In this document: positions 53,402 to 61,993 of the stretch, piece after piece
Layout of the letters: every line of letters starts with the position of its first letter
Position numbering within the stretch: the stretch's first letter is position 1
From: Flavobacteriaceae bacterium
Lineage (GTDB): Bacteria > Bacteroidota > Bacteroidia > Flavobacteriales > Flavobacteriaceae
Assembly (NCBI GenBank): GCA_021151665.1
Contig: JAGKWW010000009.1
Location: forward strand, 4,225 to 68,224
Reading direction: 5' to 3'
DNA length: 64,000 bases
Program-made: the position numbers and the translations under genes
Notes under the pieces: generated by a model
The model's database searches: none
Told to the model about the DNA's origin: nothing
What the model saw: the letters and a program-made list of their open reading frames with translations, nothing else

Positions 53402-54256
53402 ATGCCAGTAACAATTACTAACAACACACTGACAGCGACGATAGCAGAAAAAGGCGCCGAACTTATATCGCTGCAAAAACAGGGGAAAGAATTGATATGG
53501 GAAGGCAATCCGTATTATTGGGGAAAACATTCTCCCGTATTATTCCCGATCGTTGGCACACTGAAAAACAATTGTTACACTACTGGTGGCAGGCAATATG
53601 AAATGGGCAGGCACGGCTTTGCACGCGATATGAGCTTCAGAGTGTCAGACCAATCCGATGACCGCGTTACCTTTGTGCTTACAGAAAACGAATCTACACT
53701 CGCCGCCTATCCGTTTGCATTTGAATTGAAGATGCATTACCTGCTTAAAGGGCCGGAACTTGAAATAACTTACGAAGTCACAAACACAGGGAACAAGCTT
53801 ATGCCCTACTCCCTCGGCGCTCATCCGGCATTTGCACTGGACAGCAATATCGAAAATTACAGCCTCGCCTTTGCAGAAGATGATGAGATTGTTTACCATC
53901 ACCTTAAGGATGACCTTATCTGCAGGGAAACCTCGGTAATTCCGCTATCCGGGCATCAGCTTATGCTTAGCAGCAGGCTATTTGAAAACGATGCATTGGT
54001 TATCAAGTCGTTCCGTTCACGTGCGGTGACGCTGCTTAAAAATAACCGTCCAATCCTGACAGTAGTATTGGGTGACTTTCCAAATCTGGGATTATGGACA
54101 AAGCCGGGCGCTCCTTTTATATGCATCGAACCCTGGCAGGGTTATGCTGACAGGGTTGAAAGCCATACGGATATATTGGAAGAAAAGGAAGGTATAAGAT
54201 TACTTGATATAAGCGACATGCACTCCTATAAACTCAGGATTAAGCCGGAAATTTAG
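53402..54256 (+). CDS. Aldose 1-epimerase family protein
   Basis: A 284-residue galactose mutarotase-like beta-sandwich. It has the family strings KQGKELIWEGNPYYWGKHSPVLFP, GRHGFARDM, LGAHPAFAL and FICIEPWQGYAD; the conserved Glu in IEPW and His in AHPAF are the expected acid/base residues. It resembles the YeaD/LacX-like epimerase subgroup rather than classical GalM. No signal peptide: cytosolic. Substrate unknown, perhaps a hexose 6-phosphate. Confidence 0.9.
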   Translation: MPVTITNNTLTATIAEKGAELISLQKQGKELIWEGNPYYWGKHSPVLFPIVGTLKNNCYTTGGRQYEMGRHGFARDMSFRVSDQSDDRVTFVLTENESTLAAYPFAFELKMHYLLKGPELEITYEVTNTGNKLMPYSLGAHPAFALDSNIENYSLAFAEDDEIVYHHLKDDLICRETSVIPLSGHQLMLSSRLFENDALVIKSFRSRAVTLLKNNRPILTVVLGDFPNLGLWTKPGAPFICIEPWQGYADRVESHTDILEEKEGIRLLDISDMHSYKLRIKPEI

Positions 54257-54470
54257 CCTGACGGTGCTCTTTTAAGCTCACGATACGATATTTTCATTAC
54301 GCTGCGCAGACTCCATTCACCGACTAATTAACAAAAAATTATAAGTGCGGTGAAGAATAAACTTATAAAAAATAGGTAATTTGGCTATGGTTTTTAGTTA
54401 AAGATTACAAATACGGTATAAATATTTTTAAACCCGGACATTAATAAAATATATCTATTTTTATCACCAA

Positions 54471-54480
54471 AAGGAGGAGG
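54471..54480 (+). promoter_or_regulatory. Strong Shine-Dalgarno before the AraC-family gene
   Basis: AAGGAGGAGG ends 5 nt before the ATG at 54486. Bacteroidota genes rarely use such sites, and the other starts in this window are A-rich instead. Confidence 0.6.
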
Positions 54481-54485
54481 CACAG

Positions 54486-55040
54486 ATGGAGCTTTACATA
54501 AAGTATAATATCGATTTAATGTGTAAAGTACTACTGCAGCAACAGTTAAACAAGTTCGACATAAATTGCAGGGTTACTGAGCCGGGCTATTTAAAATTCC
54601 GCGATAATATACCGATGGAAACGTATGAGGCTTTCCTGCATTCACTACGGGAATTCGGTATAGAGATCGTAGACAATCAGAAGAGTATTCTGGTTCAGAA
54701 GATTAAAAACGCGATCATAGAAATGCTTTACGCTGACAAAGGCCTGCGGTCTATGAAGATAAGCACTTATCTAAGCGAAAAGCTTGGCGAGAATTACCGT
54801 ACGCTGTCGCAGGTATTTTCAGAAGTCACGTTCATATCTATCGAAAATTTTATTATTTTGCACAAGATTGAAAGGGTAAAGCAATTGCTGCTTACAGAAA
54901 ATCTCTCGCTGACAGAGATTTCTTTTATGATGAATTATAGCAGTGTAGCTTACCTTTCGCAACAATTTAAAAATATTACCGGCGTAACACCCACCGCGTT
55001 TCAGAAGATTGTGAAACAAAAGAGATATTCAGAGCTATAA
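54486..55040 (+). CDS. AraC-family transcriptional regulator
   Basis: A 184-residue protein with an N-terminal domain of about 80 residues unlike cupin sensors and a C-terminal AraC-type double helix-turn-helix (about 85-178: IENFIILHKIERVKQLLL, LSLTEISFMMNYSSVAYLSQQFK). Small orphan AraC proteins of this kind are frequent in Bacteroidota beside receiver genes. The ATG is preceded by AAGGAGGAGG (54471-54480), an unusually strong Shine-Dalgarno for this phylum. It lies 22 bp before a single-domain receiver gene, so the two probably form one signalling unit. Confidence 0.88.
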   Translation: MELYIKYNIDLMCKVLLQQQLNKFDINCRVTEPGYLKFRDNIPMETYEAFLHSLREFGIEIVDNQKSILVQKIKNAIIEMLYADKGLRSMKISTYLSEKLGENYRTLSQVFSEVTFISIENFIILHKIERVKQLLLTENLSLTEISFMMNYSSVAYLSQQFKNITGVTPTAFQKIVKQKRYSEL

Positions 55041-55062
55041 ATTAAAACCCTATAACGAGCCG

Positions 55063-55509
55063 ATGCGCCCAGTACCGTTGAAAATAATGCTTGCCGATGA
55101 CGATGAAGATGACCGACTGTTTTTCAGGGAGGCATTTGACGAGGTAAAAATTGAACACACCATTACTACCTTTAATGATGGCGTCCAGCTTATGGAGTAT
55201 CTTGTAAACCCGGTTAATGTTCTTCCGGAGATTATATTTCTTGACTTAAATATGCCGCGTAAATCGGGCATGGAGTGCCTTAGGGAAATCAGGTCCAGCG
55301 ACAGGCTTAAACACCTGTCGGTTGCAATATACTCTACCAGTTCCAGCGAACAGGATATAGAGGATACTTTTGTAGCGGGAGCCAATGTATACATACGCAA
55401 ACCGAACGATTTTACGGTGCTCAAAAAAATTCTTAGTGATGTGGTACACATCAACTGGAAGTTCATATCGGACGGCTTAAATAAAGACAGTTTTATCCTT
55501 AGTTTTTAA
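55063..55509 (+). CDS. Single-domain response regulator (Rcp1-like)
   Basis: A 148-residue receiver without output domain. Acidic pocket DDDEDD, phospho-acceptor D61 (FLDLNMPRKSG), STSS and KP positions present. The pattern matches receivers that partner cyanobacterial-type phytochromes, and a bacteriophytochrome gene is 1.2 kb downstream. It lies 22 bp after the AraC-family gene. Confidence 0.9.
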   Translation: MRPVPLKIMLADDDEDDRLFFREAFDEVKIEHTITTFNDGVQLMEYLVNPVNVLPEIIFLDLNMPRKSGMECLREIRSSDRLKHLSVAIYSTSSSEQDIEDTFVAGANVYIRKPNDFTVLKKILSDVVHINWKFISDGLNKDSFILSF

Positions 55510-55622
55510 TAACGGAAAATATAGGTTGCCTTTTTTGGGCCGCTTTTAGTAGCATTCAGCGCCCCTATAAAAAGTTCTTATGCATCTTAACATTTTGATA
55601 AAGTATGTTAATCTCTTAATAA

Positions 55623-55630
55623 TACTTTTG
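55623..55630 (+). promoter_or_regulatory. -7 box before the second receiver gene
   Basis: TACTTTTG, a perfect TAnnTTTG, 57 nt before the ATG at 55688; the nearest TTTG is 25 nt away, longer than usual, so this is a weak prediction. Confidence 0.35.
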
Positions 55631-55687
55631 TAATACAATCAAACTCCGTACTTTTATTGTTACGATTAGTATAAACCGCAAATCTGA

Positions 55688-56131
55688 ATGGCTATGAAAG
55701 ATGAAGTGACAATATTCTATACGGATGACGACCAGGACGATTTGGAATTTTTCAGGGAAATTGTCGATATTATAGATAGTAAATTTGTTGTGGTAACACA
55801 AAACAGCGCGAGCGAATTGCTTTTGGCCCTCGAAAATCCGCCACCTACCCCGTTTGTAGTATTCCTGGATATTAATATGCCCGGAATTAACGGGCTCGAA
55901 ATATTGAAGAAATTGCGGGAACTGGAAAAACACCGGGAATTGCCCATTGTGATTTTTTCTACCTCCAGTGATGAACTCACAATAGAAAAGAGTCGCAGCC
56001 TTGGCGCGAATTATTACCTCCCGAAAAGCGGGGTTTTTGATAAACTGCGAAAATCTATCCAGCATACGCTGAGTATTAACTGGAAGGAGTTTGCGCCCGC
56101 CACCGAAAATTTTGTTTACCACTACAGTTAG
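55688..56131 (+). CDS. Single-domain response regulator (Rcp1-like) of the phytochrome module
   Basis: A 147-residue receiver: TDDDQDD pocket, phospho-acceptor D61 (FLDINMPGING), STSSDE and PKSG. It sits 7 bp before the haem oxygenase gene and so is the best candidate partner of the bacteriophytochrome kinase. A second ATG at 55694 is also possible. Confidence 0.9.
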   Translation: MAMKDEVTIFYTDDDQDDLEFFREIVDIIDSKFVVVTQNSASELLLALENPPPTPFVVFLDINMPGINGLEILKKLRELEKHRELPIVIFSTSSDELTIEKSRSLGANYYLPKSGVFDKLRKSIQHTLSINWKEFAPATENFVYHYS

Positions 56132-56138
56132 GCCCCAG

Positions 56139-56732
56139 ATGACCGATACCCAACAATCTATTGCATTCCCGCTGAGGCTGAGAAATGAAACTGCCTCCAT
56201 GCATACCGCCCTTGAGGAACTTCCGGTTTCTAAAAACTTACTGAGTCCGGATTTAAACGAGGACTCCTATGTTCTCTATCTTTCACTTATGTATAATGTT
56301 GTGCGTCATGCCGAGGATTCGCTGTTTCCAATATTGGCCGCTATTGTTCCTGATATTGAGGAACGCCGCATGTTACATTTCATAATGGAAGACCTGGCCT
56401 TTTTTGGCCGCCCGGCAGTAACAAATACAGAAATTTTCGGGCAAGGCCACAGCGAGGCTTTTGTCATGGGCATATTGTATGTACTGCAGGGTTCTTCACT
56501 TGGTGGGAGGGTAATTTTTAAACATGTACAGAAACAACTTGGAGTAAATGAACTTAGGGGCGGACGTTATTTTGCAGGGTATGGCGAAGATACCGGGCCT
56601 AAATGGAAAAGTTTTATAGCTTTCCTGTCGGCTTATGAAGAGCGTACCGGAAACGGCGCGGAAATTATCGCCGGCGCCAACTTTGCATTTGAACGAATAA
56701 GAGAACATCTGGAAAAATCTACCCCCGCTTAG
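56139..56732 (+). CDS. bphO: Biliverdin-producing haem oxygenase
   Basis: A 197-residue haem oxygenase that opens haem to biliverdin IX-alpha, the chromophore of bacteriophytochromes. The start at 56139 gives MTDTQQSIAFPLRLRNETA; H22 (ASMHTALEE) is the expected proximal haem ligand, and the distal helix has LQGSSLGGRVI with the glycine pair. An upstream frame overlapping the receiver gene is rejected. It is followed 6 bp later by the phytochrome gene, the classic bphO-bphP arrangement. Confidence 0.92.
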   Translation: MTDTQQSIAFPLRLRNETASMHTALEELPVSKNLLSPDLNEDSYVLYLSLMYNVVRHAEDSLFPILAAIVPDIEERRMLHFIMEDLAFFGRPAVTNTEIFGQGHSEAFVMGILYVLQGSSLGGRVIFKHVQKQLGVNELRGGRYFAGYGEDTGPKWKSFIAFLSAYEERTGNGAEIIAGANFAFERIREHLEKSTPA

Positions 56733-56738
56733 CCTTTT

Positions 56739-58997
56739 ATGAAGATAAGAAATATTGTAAACCGCGATATTGTAAACCTTACCAACTGCGAACAGGAACC
56801 CATTCATATCCCAGGGAGCATACAGCCCCATGGCTTTTTGTTAGGCCTCAACGCCAACGCGATGTATATTGACTACTGCAGCGAAAACATCTATGATTTT
56901 ACCGGGCTGCAGGCTGGCGAAATACTCGGAAAAAATTTCGGCGATGTGTTTGGCAACGTTAACCTGGAACAGACAAAGTCCTATATCAGCAACGATCTTT
57001 CGCTTACCACTACCTTGCTTTACCTTTCTTTTTCCGGTAAGGTATTTGTCTGCAACCTGCATAAAAGCGGAGATACATATATTATAGAAGCAGAACCCGA
57101 GGTGGAGTATGATAAAAACGCCGCACAGGTTTATGACCAGACATCAAGGTTTCTTTCTTACATGCACGACACGCATACCCTGAAGGAGCTTTGTGATCTT
57201 GTGGCCCAGGGTACAAGGGAAATTACCGGCTATGACCGTGTTATGATATACCGGTTTGATAAAGATTATAATGGCGAAGTATTTGCCGAAAGCCGCCGTG
57301 ACGACCTAGAGCCTTTTCTGGGGCTCCACTATCCGCATACCGATATCCCGCCTCAGGCGAGAGAATTGTATATGCAAAATCTTTTGCGGCTTATAGCAGA
57401 TATAAATTATTCACCCGTTCCCATTTATACGCTTGACGATGTGCCGGGCAAAAATCTCGACATGAGCTTGTCTGTATTAAGATCTACATCGCCCATCCAT
57501 GTGCAGTACCTTCAAAATATGGGGGTAGGCGCCACACTCACCATTTCGCTTATCCACCAGAAAAAGCTTTGGGGGCTTATTGCCTGCCACCACTATTCTC
57601 CTAAAAACCTGTCGCCGGGAATGAGGCTTGCCGCCAAATTGCAGGGCCATTTTATCACCTCTCAGATAGATTTACGCCTTTCTCATGAAGAATATGAGTT
57701 GGGCAAAAAAACGGCCGCCGCCCTGGAGCGCATCAATAGTTATAACCTTGCCTCTGCAAAAAGCTCGTTTGAAGACCTGATAGGCCAGCCCGACCTCCTT
57801 AGGTTGTGCAATGCCTCGGGAGCCTCGTTGCTGTTCAACGGAAAAGTGTATTCCGCCGGGATTACCCCAAACGATAACGATGTAATGAACATGGCCGGTT
57901 GGCTTGCCGCCTATACCAATAACGGTAAGTTGCATACAGATAAGCTTGTAAGCCTGATGCCCGAGATGAAATATCTTTGTGAAGACGTTTCAGGAATAAT
58001 ATACCATTCGCTGGATATAGACTCCATAAACTGCATTATGTGGTTCAGGCCCGAAACTAAATCAGAAGTACATTGGGGCGGAGATCCGCAAAAATCTATT
58101 ATAAAAGATGCAAACGGGCTCCATCCCCGCAAATCGTTCGCGCTCTGGAAGGAAATCGTAGATTGCGTAAGTAAACCGTGGAGCGCTTCAGAACTCGAAG
58201 CCGCATCGTCTTACTCTTTTTCGTTACAGCGACAAATCAATTTGCTTATAATAACCCGGGAAGAAGAAAAATACCGCCGCCTTAGTGAGTTGCTCAAAGA
58301 AACAAACTCAGAACTTGAAAATATCAACTGGATCAGTACACACGACCTGCAGGAACCCCTCCGAAAAATACAATTGATATCCAGCAGGATACTGGATAAA
58401 GACAAGGAAATGTCTGAAGGCGTACAGGATTCTATTAAGCGGATGAATGCCTCTGCCAACAGAATGCAGACACTCCTGGTAGACATCCTGAAATACACGA
58501 AGCTTAAGCATACCAATGATGCTTTTGAGGAAGTAAACCTCAATGCGGTACTGGAAGATGTTAGGACCGATCTTGCCGAAGCCATCAATGAAAAATCCGC
58601 GGTACTTGAAATAGCCAGGCTTCCTGAGATTTCAGGTATATCGTTTTTACTGAAGCAGCTCTTCTCTAACCTTATTGCCAACTCAATAAAGTACTCTAAG
58701 CCGGGTACTTCTCCGGTAATAAAAATTACTGCGGCAACCGCGCCAATGCAGTATGAAAGCAACCTGCCAGACCTTTATAAGGTGATTTTTGTTTCCGACA
58801 ACGGTATTGGCTTTTCGCCCGAATATTCTGAAAGTATCTTCAATATTTTTGCCCGTCTGCACAACCAGTCAGAGTACAAAGGCTCTGGGGTGGGCCTGGC
58901 CCTTTGTAAGAAGATCATGCAAAACCACAGGGGTTATATTAAAGCATCAGGCAAGCCGGGCGAAGGTACTGTCATGACACTTTATTTTCCGGCATAG
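56739..58997 (+). CDS. bphP: Bacteriophytochrome sensor histidine kinase
   Basis: A 752-residue red/far-red light sensor. Order: PAS (C17, the biliverdin-attachment cysteine in NCEQEPIHIPGSIQPHG), GAF (DIP motif with D202, H254 in PIHVQYL, H284/H285 in ACHHYS), PHY with the tongue motifs WGGDP and PRKSF, then a HisKA-like domain with H535 (HDLQEPLRKI) and a HATPase domain (NLIANSIKYS, DNGIGF, GSGVGLALCKK). All residues needed for chromophore binding and photoconversion are present. Its haem oxygenase lies upstream and receivers without output domains precede it. Confidence 0.96.
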   Translation: MKIRNIVNRDIVNLTNCEQEPIHIPGSIQPHGFLLGLNANAMYIDYCSENIYDFTGLQAGEILGKNFGDVFGNVNLEQTKSYISNDLSLTTTLLYLSFSGKVFVCNLHKSGDTYIIEAEPEVEYDKNAAQVYDQTSRFLSYMHDTHTLKELCDLVAQGTREITGYDRVMIYRFDKDYNGEVFAESRRDDLEPFLGLHYPHTDIPPQARELYMQNLLRLIADINYSPVPIYTLDDVPGKNLDMSLSVLRSTSPIHVQYLQNMGVGATLTISLIHQKKLWGLIACHHYSPKNLSPGMRLAAKLQGHFITSQIDLRLSHEEYELGKKTAAALERINSYNLASAKSSFEDLIGQPDLLRLCNASGASLLFNGKVYSAGITPNDNDVMNMAGWLAAYTNNGKLHTDKLVSLMPEMKYLCEDVSGIIYHSLDIDSINCIMWFRPETKSEVHWGGDPQKSIIKDANGLHPRKSFALWKEIVDCVSKPWSASELEAASSYSFSLQRQINLLIITREEEKYRRLSELLKETNSELENINWISTHDLQEPLRKIQLISSRILDKDKEMSEGVQDSIKRMNASANRMQTLLVDILKYTKLKHTNDAFEEVNLNAVLEDVRTDLAEAINEKSAVLEIARLPEISGISFLLKQLFSNLIANSIKYSKPGTSPVIKITAATAPMQYESNLPDLYKVIFVSDNGIGFSPEYSESIFNIFARLHNQSEYKGSGVGLALCKKIMQNHRGYIKASGKPGEGTVMTLYFPA

Positions 58998-59043
58998 TAA
59001 AAAGCTTGCACTTCACAATCCTGCATAATTTGGTGGGGGGCCG

Positions 59044-59072
59044 TTGCCTGCCGCTAAAAATCATTACATTTG
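59044..59072 (+). promoter_or_regulatory. Promoter of the M14 peptidase gene
   Basis: TTG (59044-59046), 18-nt spacer, TACATTTG (59065-59072), a perfect TAnnTTTG, 24 nt before the ATG at 59096. Confidence 0.65.
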
Positions 59073-59095
59073 GCCTTTGTGTAAACAAGATCTCT

Positions 59096-61594
59096 ATGAG
59101 AAACCTTATGCTGGCGGCTGCGCTGCTATTATCTGCTTTACTTACCGCACAGGTAAAAAGCCCTGCACAGGTAATTCCCGGATACGGAAAACAGGTAAGC
59201 TTTTATCACGACCTGGAAAAATATTTTGAGCAGCTTTCACAGAACTCTCCAAACATTGTACATCAAAAATATGGGCAGACCTACCAGGGCCGCAGCCTCA
59301 ACGCCTATATCATATCCGATCCCGAAAATATAAAGAACATCGAGAATATACGGCTTGGCCACCTTGCCAAAGCGGGTTTGCAAAAAGGGAGCAGTACCGG
59401 CCGTGATATAGCAGTAGTCTGGCTAAGCTTCAACGTACACGGAAATGAGCCGGGTGCGGCAGAAAGTGCCATGACGGTGGCTTATGAACTTGTGCGTCCG
59501 GATAATCCAGCGGCCAGAGAATGGCTTAAAGATGTGGTGGTAATACTGGACCCGTGCCTGAACCCTGACGGTTATTCGCGTTACGGTAACTGGCTGCGCG
59601 ATATATCGGGGCGGGATATACATCCAGGGACATCAGACCGCGAGCATATGGAGCCATGGCCGGGTGGACGGCAAAACCACTACGCCTATGACCTTAATCG
59701 TGACTGGGCATGGCAGACACAGGCCGAATCACGGCAGCGTATGGACCTTTACAACCAGTGGATGCCTATGGTTCACGTGGATGTGCACGAAATGGGATAT
59801 AATGAACCCTACTTCTTCCCCCCTGCAGCAGAGCCTTTCCATGATTTTATAACCAAAGGCCAGCGCGATTTTCATAATGCTATTGGCGAGGCTACCTCAA
59901 AGAAGTTTGAAGCAAAGGGCTGGAGCTATTACACGCGCGAACGGTTCGACCTTTTTTACCCAAGTTACGGCGATACTTACCCAAGCTTTAACGGCGCAGT
60001 AGGCATGACCTACGAGCAGGGCGGGATTGGCGCAGGGCGGGCAGTAACAATGAAAAACGGACAACTGCTCACGCTTCAGGACCGTATAAACCATCACGCT
60101 GCGGCGGTACTCGCAGCAGTAGAAACAGCAGCCTGGCAAAAAGATAAGCTGATTGGAAACTTCAGGCAGTATTTTAAGGATAGCCGCGAAAATCCGAAAG
60201 GCAAATACCGTACTTATATCGTAAAAAACGGTGGAAAAACAAAGCAATTGGCCGAATTGCTAACATTGAACCGTATTGCTTTTGCCTATGCAGATGAATC
60301 TAAAAAGCTACGCGGATACCGTTACCAAACCGATAAGGAAGCCGATTTCACCTTAGAGCCAAATGACATTATAGTAAATGCGGCACAGAATAAAGGAGTA
60401 TTGGCGCAAATACTGTTTGAGCCTGCACAAAGGCTTACCGACAGCCTGTCTTATGATATTACGGCCTGGGCGCTGCCGCACGCTTACGGCATTGAAAGCT
60501 ACGCGCTTAAAAACGCTATCGCTGTAAAGACAAAAACCGAACCCTCTGTAAAAGGATCGCTGGAATACGAAAATGCCTATGCCTATTACGTGCCCTGGAA
60601 CGGCAGGGAGTCTGCAAAGACACTTGCATTGCTTTACCGTAGCAACGTAAAGGTGCGCTCAGCCCGAAAGGCCTCCTTCTTCAAGGGCATCAGGGTTGCG
60701 CCCGGCGACCTGGTAATAATGCGCAACGACAATACCCATCTTGGCCCGTTTAAAGAAATCATGGATGTACTGCTGGACGGCAGCCCCGGGCATGAGGTTA
60801 TAGAAAGTGGCTATGCGCTTTCTGGCGCCGACCTTGGGGGCGAATATTATGCCCTGCTGAAAGCGCCGAAAGTACTGATCTTATCGGGGCGGGGGGTAAG
60901 CGCAACAGATTTTGGGCAGGCATGGTTCTACATGGACCAGGTAATTGATTTTGCCTCGAGCGTAGTTGATGTGGCCGACCTGAACCGTGTTAAATTATCT
61001 GACTATAATACATTGATACTTCCGGACGGCTGGTATGAGCTGCCTGAAGCGATACGTAAAAAAATAGATGATTTTGCAGATGGCGGGGGTAAGGTAATAG
61101 CAATTGCAGGAGCACTGAATCTTTTTGAGGACAGGGCCGGATATAGCCTGACCAAATATGCTACAGACGAGAGCCGGGAGCAGGAAAAAGAGCAGCAGGA
61201 AAAACAACTGCTCGAGGCACGATACTATGACTATGCAAACAGCGAACGAAGGGCCATGTCAGGTTCTGTTCCGGGCGCAATAGTAGAAAACATGCTCGAC
61301 CAGACCCACCCTCTCGCTTACGGCCTTGGTGATAGGTATTTTAGCTTAAAGACTAATGATATGCGTTTCCAACTGTTGAAAGATGCATGGAATGTAGCGT
61401 ATGTACCCGCTAATTACAAGAACTTCGGTTTTATTGGGCGGGACCTTAAACCAAAGTTACAAAACACCGTTACATTTGCCGTACAGCAAAAAGGAGAGGG
61501 TAAGATTATTTACATGGTAGACAACCCGCTTTTCAGGGGGTTTTGGGAAAACGGGATATTGCTGTTTAGCAATGCCTTATTCCAGGTAGATTAA
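59096..61594 (+). CDS. M14 family zinc carboxypeptidase-like exported peptidase
   Basis: An 832-residue protein starting at 59096 with signal peptide MRNLMLAAALLLSALLTAQ; the 30 extra codons upstream contain the promoter and are rejected. The M14 domain (about 30-370) has zinc ligands H115 and E118 (NVHGNEPG), further histidines in HVDVHEMGY (H227, H231), and the catalytic-type glutamate in TYEQGGIG. The C-terminal half resembles a class I glutamine amidotransferase-like domain (VLILSGRGVSATDFGQAW). It is a periplasmic or secreted metallopeptidase of the large Bacteroidota type. Its stop abuts the stop of the receiver gene on the other strand (TAATTA). Confidence 0.9.
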   Translation: MRNLMLAAALLLSALLTAQVKSPAQVIPGYGKQVSFYHDLEKYFEQLSQNSPNIVHQKYGQTYQGRSLNAYIISDPENIKNIENIRLGHLAKAGLQKGSSTGRDIAVVWLSFNVHGNEPGAAESAMTVAYELVRPDNPAAREWLKDVVVILDPCLNPDGYSRYGNWLRDISGRDIHPGTSDREHMEPWPGGRQNHYAYDLNRDWAWQTQAESRQRMDLYNQWMPMVHVDVHEMGYNEPYFFPPAAEPFHDFITKGQRDFHNAIGEATSKKFEAKGWSYYTRERFDLFYPSYGDTYPSFNGAVGMTYEQGGIGAGRAVTMKNGQLLTLQDRINHHAAAVLAAVETAAWQKDKLIGNFRQYFKDSRENPKGKYRTYIVKNGGKTKQLAELLTLNRIAFAYADESKKLRGYRYQTDKEADFTLEPNDIIVNAAQNKGVLAQILFEPAQRLTDSLSYDITAWALPHAYGIESYALKNAIAVKTKTEPSVKGSLEYENAYAYYVPWNGRESAKTLALLYRSNVKVRSARKASFFKGIRVAPGDLVIMRNDNTHLGPFKEIMDVLLDGSPGHEVIESGYALSGADLGGEYYALLKAPKVLILSGRGVSATDFGQAWFYMDQVIDFASSVVDVADLNRVKLSDYNTLILPDGWYELPEAIRKKIDDFADGGGKVIAIAGALNLFEDRAGYSLTKYATDESREQEKEQQEKQLLEARYYDYANSERRAMSGSVPGAIVENMLDQTHPLAYGLGDRYFSLKTNDMRFQLLKDAWNVAYVPANYKNFGFIGRDLKPKLQNTVTFAVQQKGEGKIIYMVDNPLFRGFWENGILLFSNALFQVD

Positions 61595-61993
61595 TTAGTG
61601 CCCTGCGGCCTCTATTATCTCATCCAGCATTTGGTGGGTTAAGGGTTTGGAGCGAAAATCTGACAAGACTCCGGTCACTCTGGCTTTCGCTTCATCGTCG
61701 GGGTTTTGCGACGTTGTAAGCATTACCACTACCATGGTATGGCGCACATATCCGGGCAGGTTTTTAAATTCTTCCAAAAATTCCCATCCGTCCATTCCCG
61801 GCATATTAATATCCAGAAAAATAACCTGCGGTTTGGGCTCCATGTCGTTTCGAAGATATTGCAGCGCTTCTTCTGCCGAGTTCATCGAGATAATATTTTC
61901 GATAGCGCCGTGCTTCCTTATCACCCGCTCATGATAAAAGTTGTCCACTTTATTATCATCTACCAGCATTATGCAATTCAGTGACTTTTTCAT
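61595..61993 (-). CDS. Single-domain response regulator (Rcp1-like)
   Basis: A 132-residue receiver: VDDN pocket, D61 (FLDINMPGMDG), TTS and SKP positions present. It overlaps the PAS kinase gene by 4 bp (ATGA), so it is translationally coupled and surely its partner. There is no output domain. Confidence 0.93.
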   Translation of the reverse strand: MKKSLNCIMLVDDNKVDNFYHERVIRKHGAIENIISMNSAEEALQYLRNDMEPKPQVIFLDINMPGMDGWEFLEEFKNLPGYVRHTMVVVMLTTSQNPDDEAKARVTGVLSDFRSKPLTHQMLDEIIEAAGH

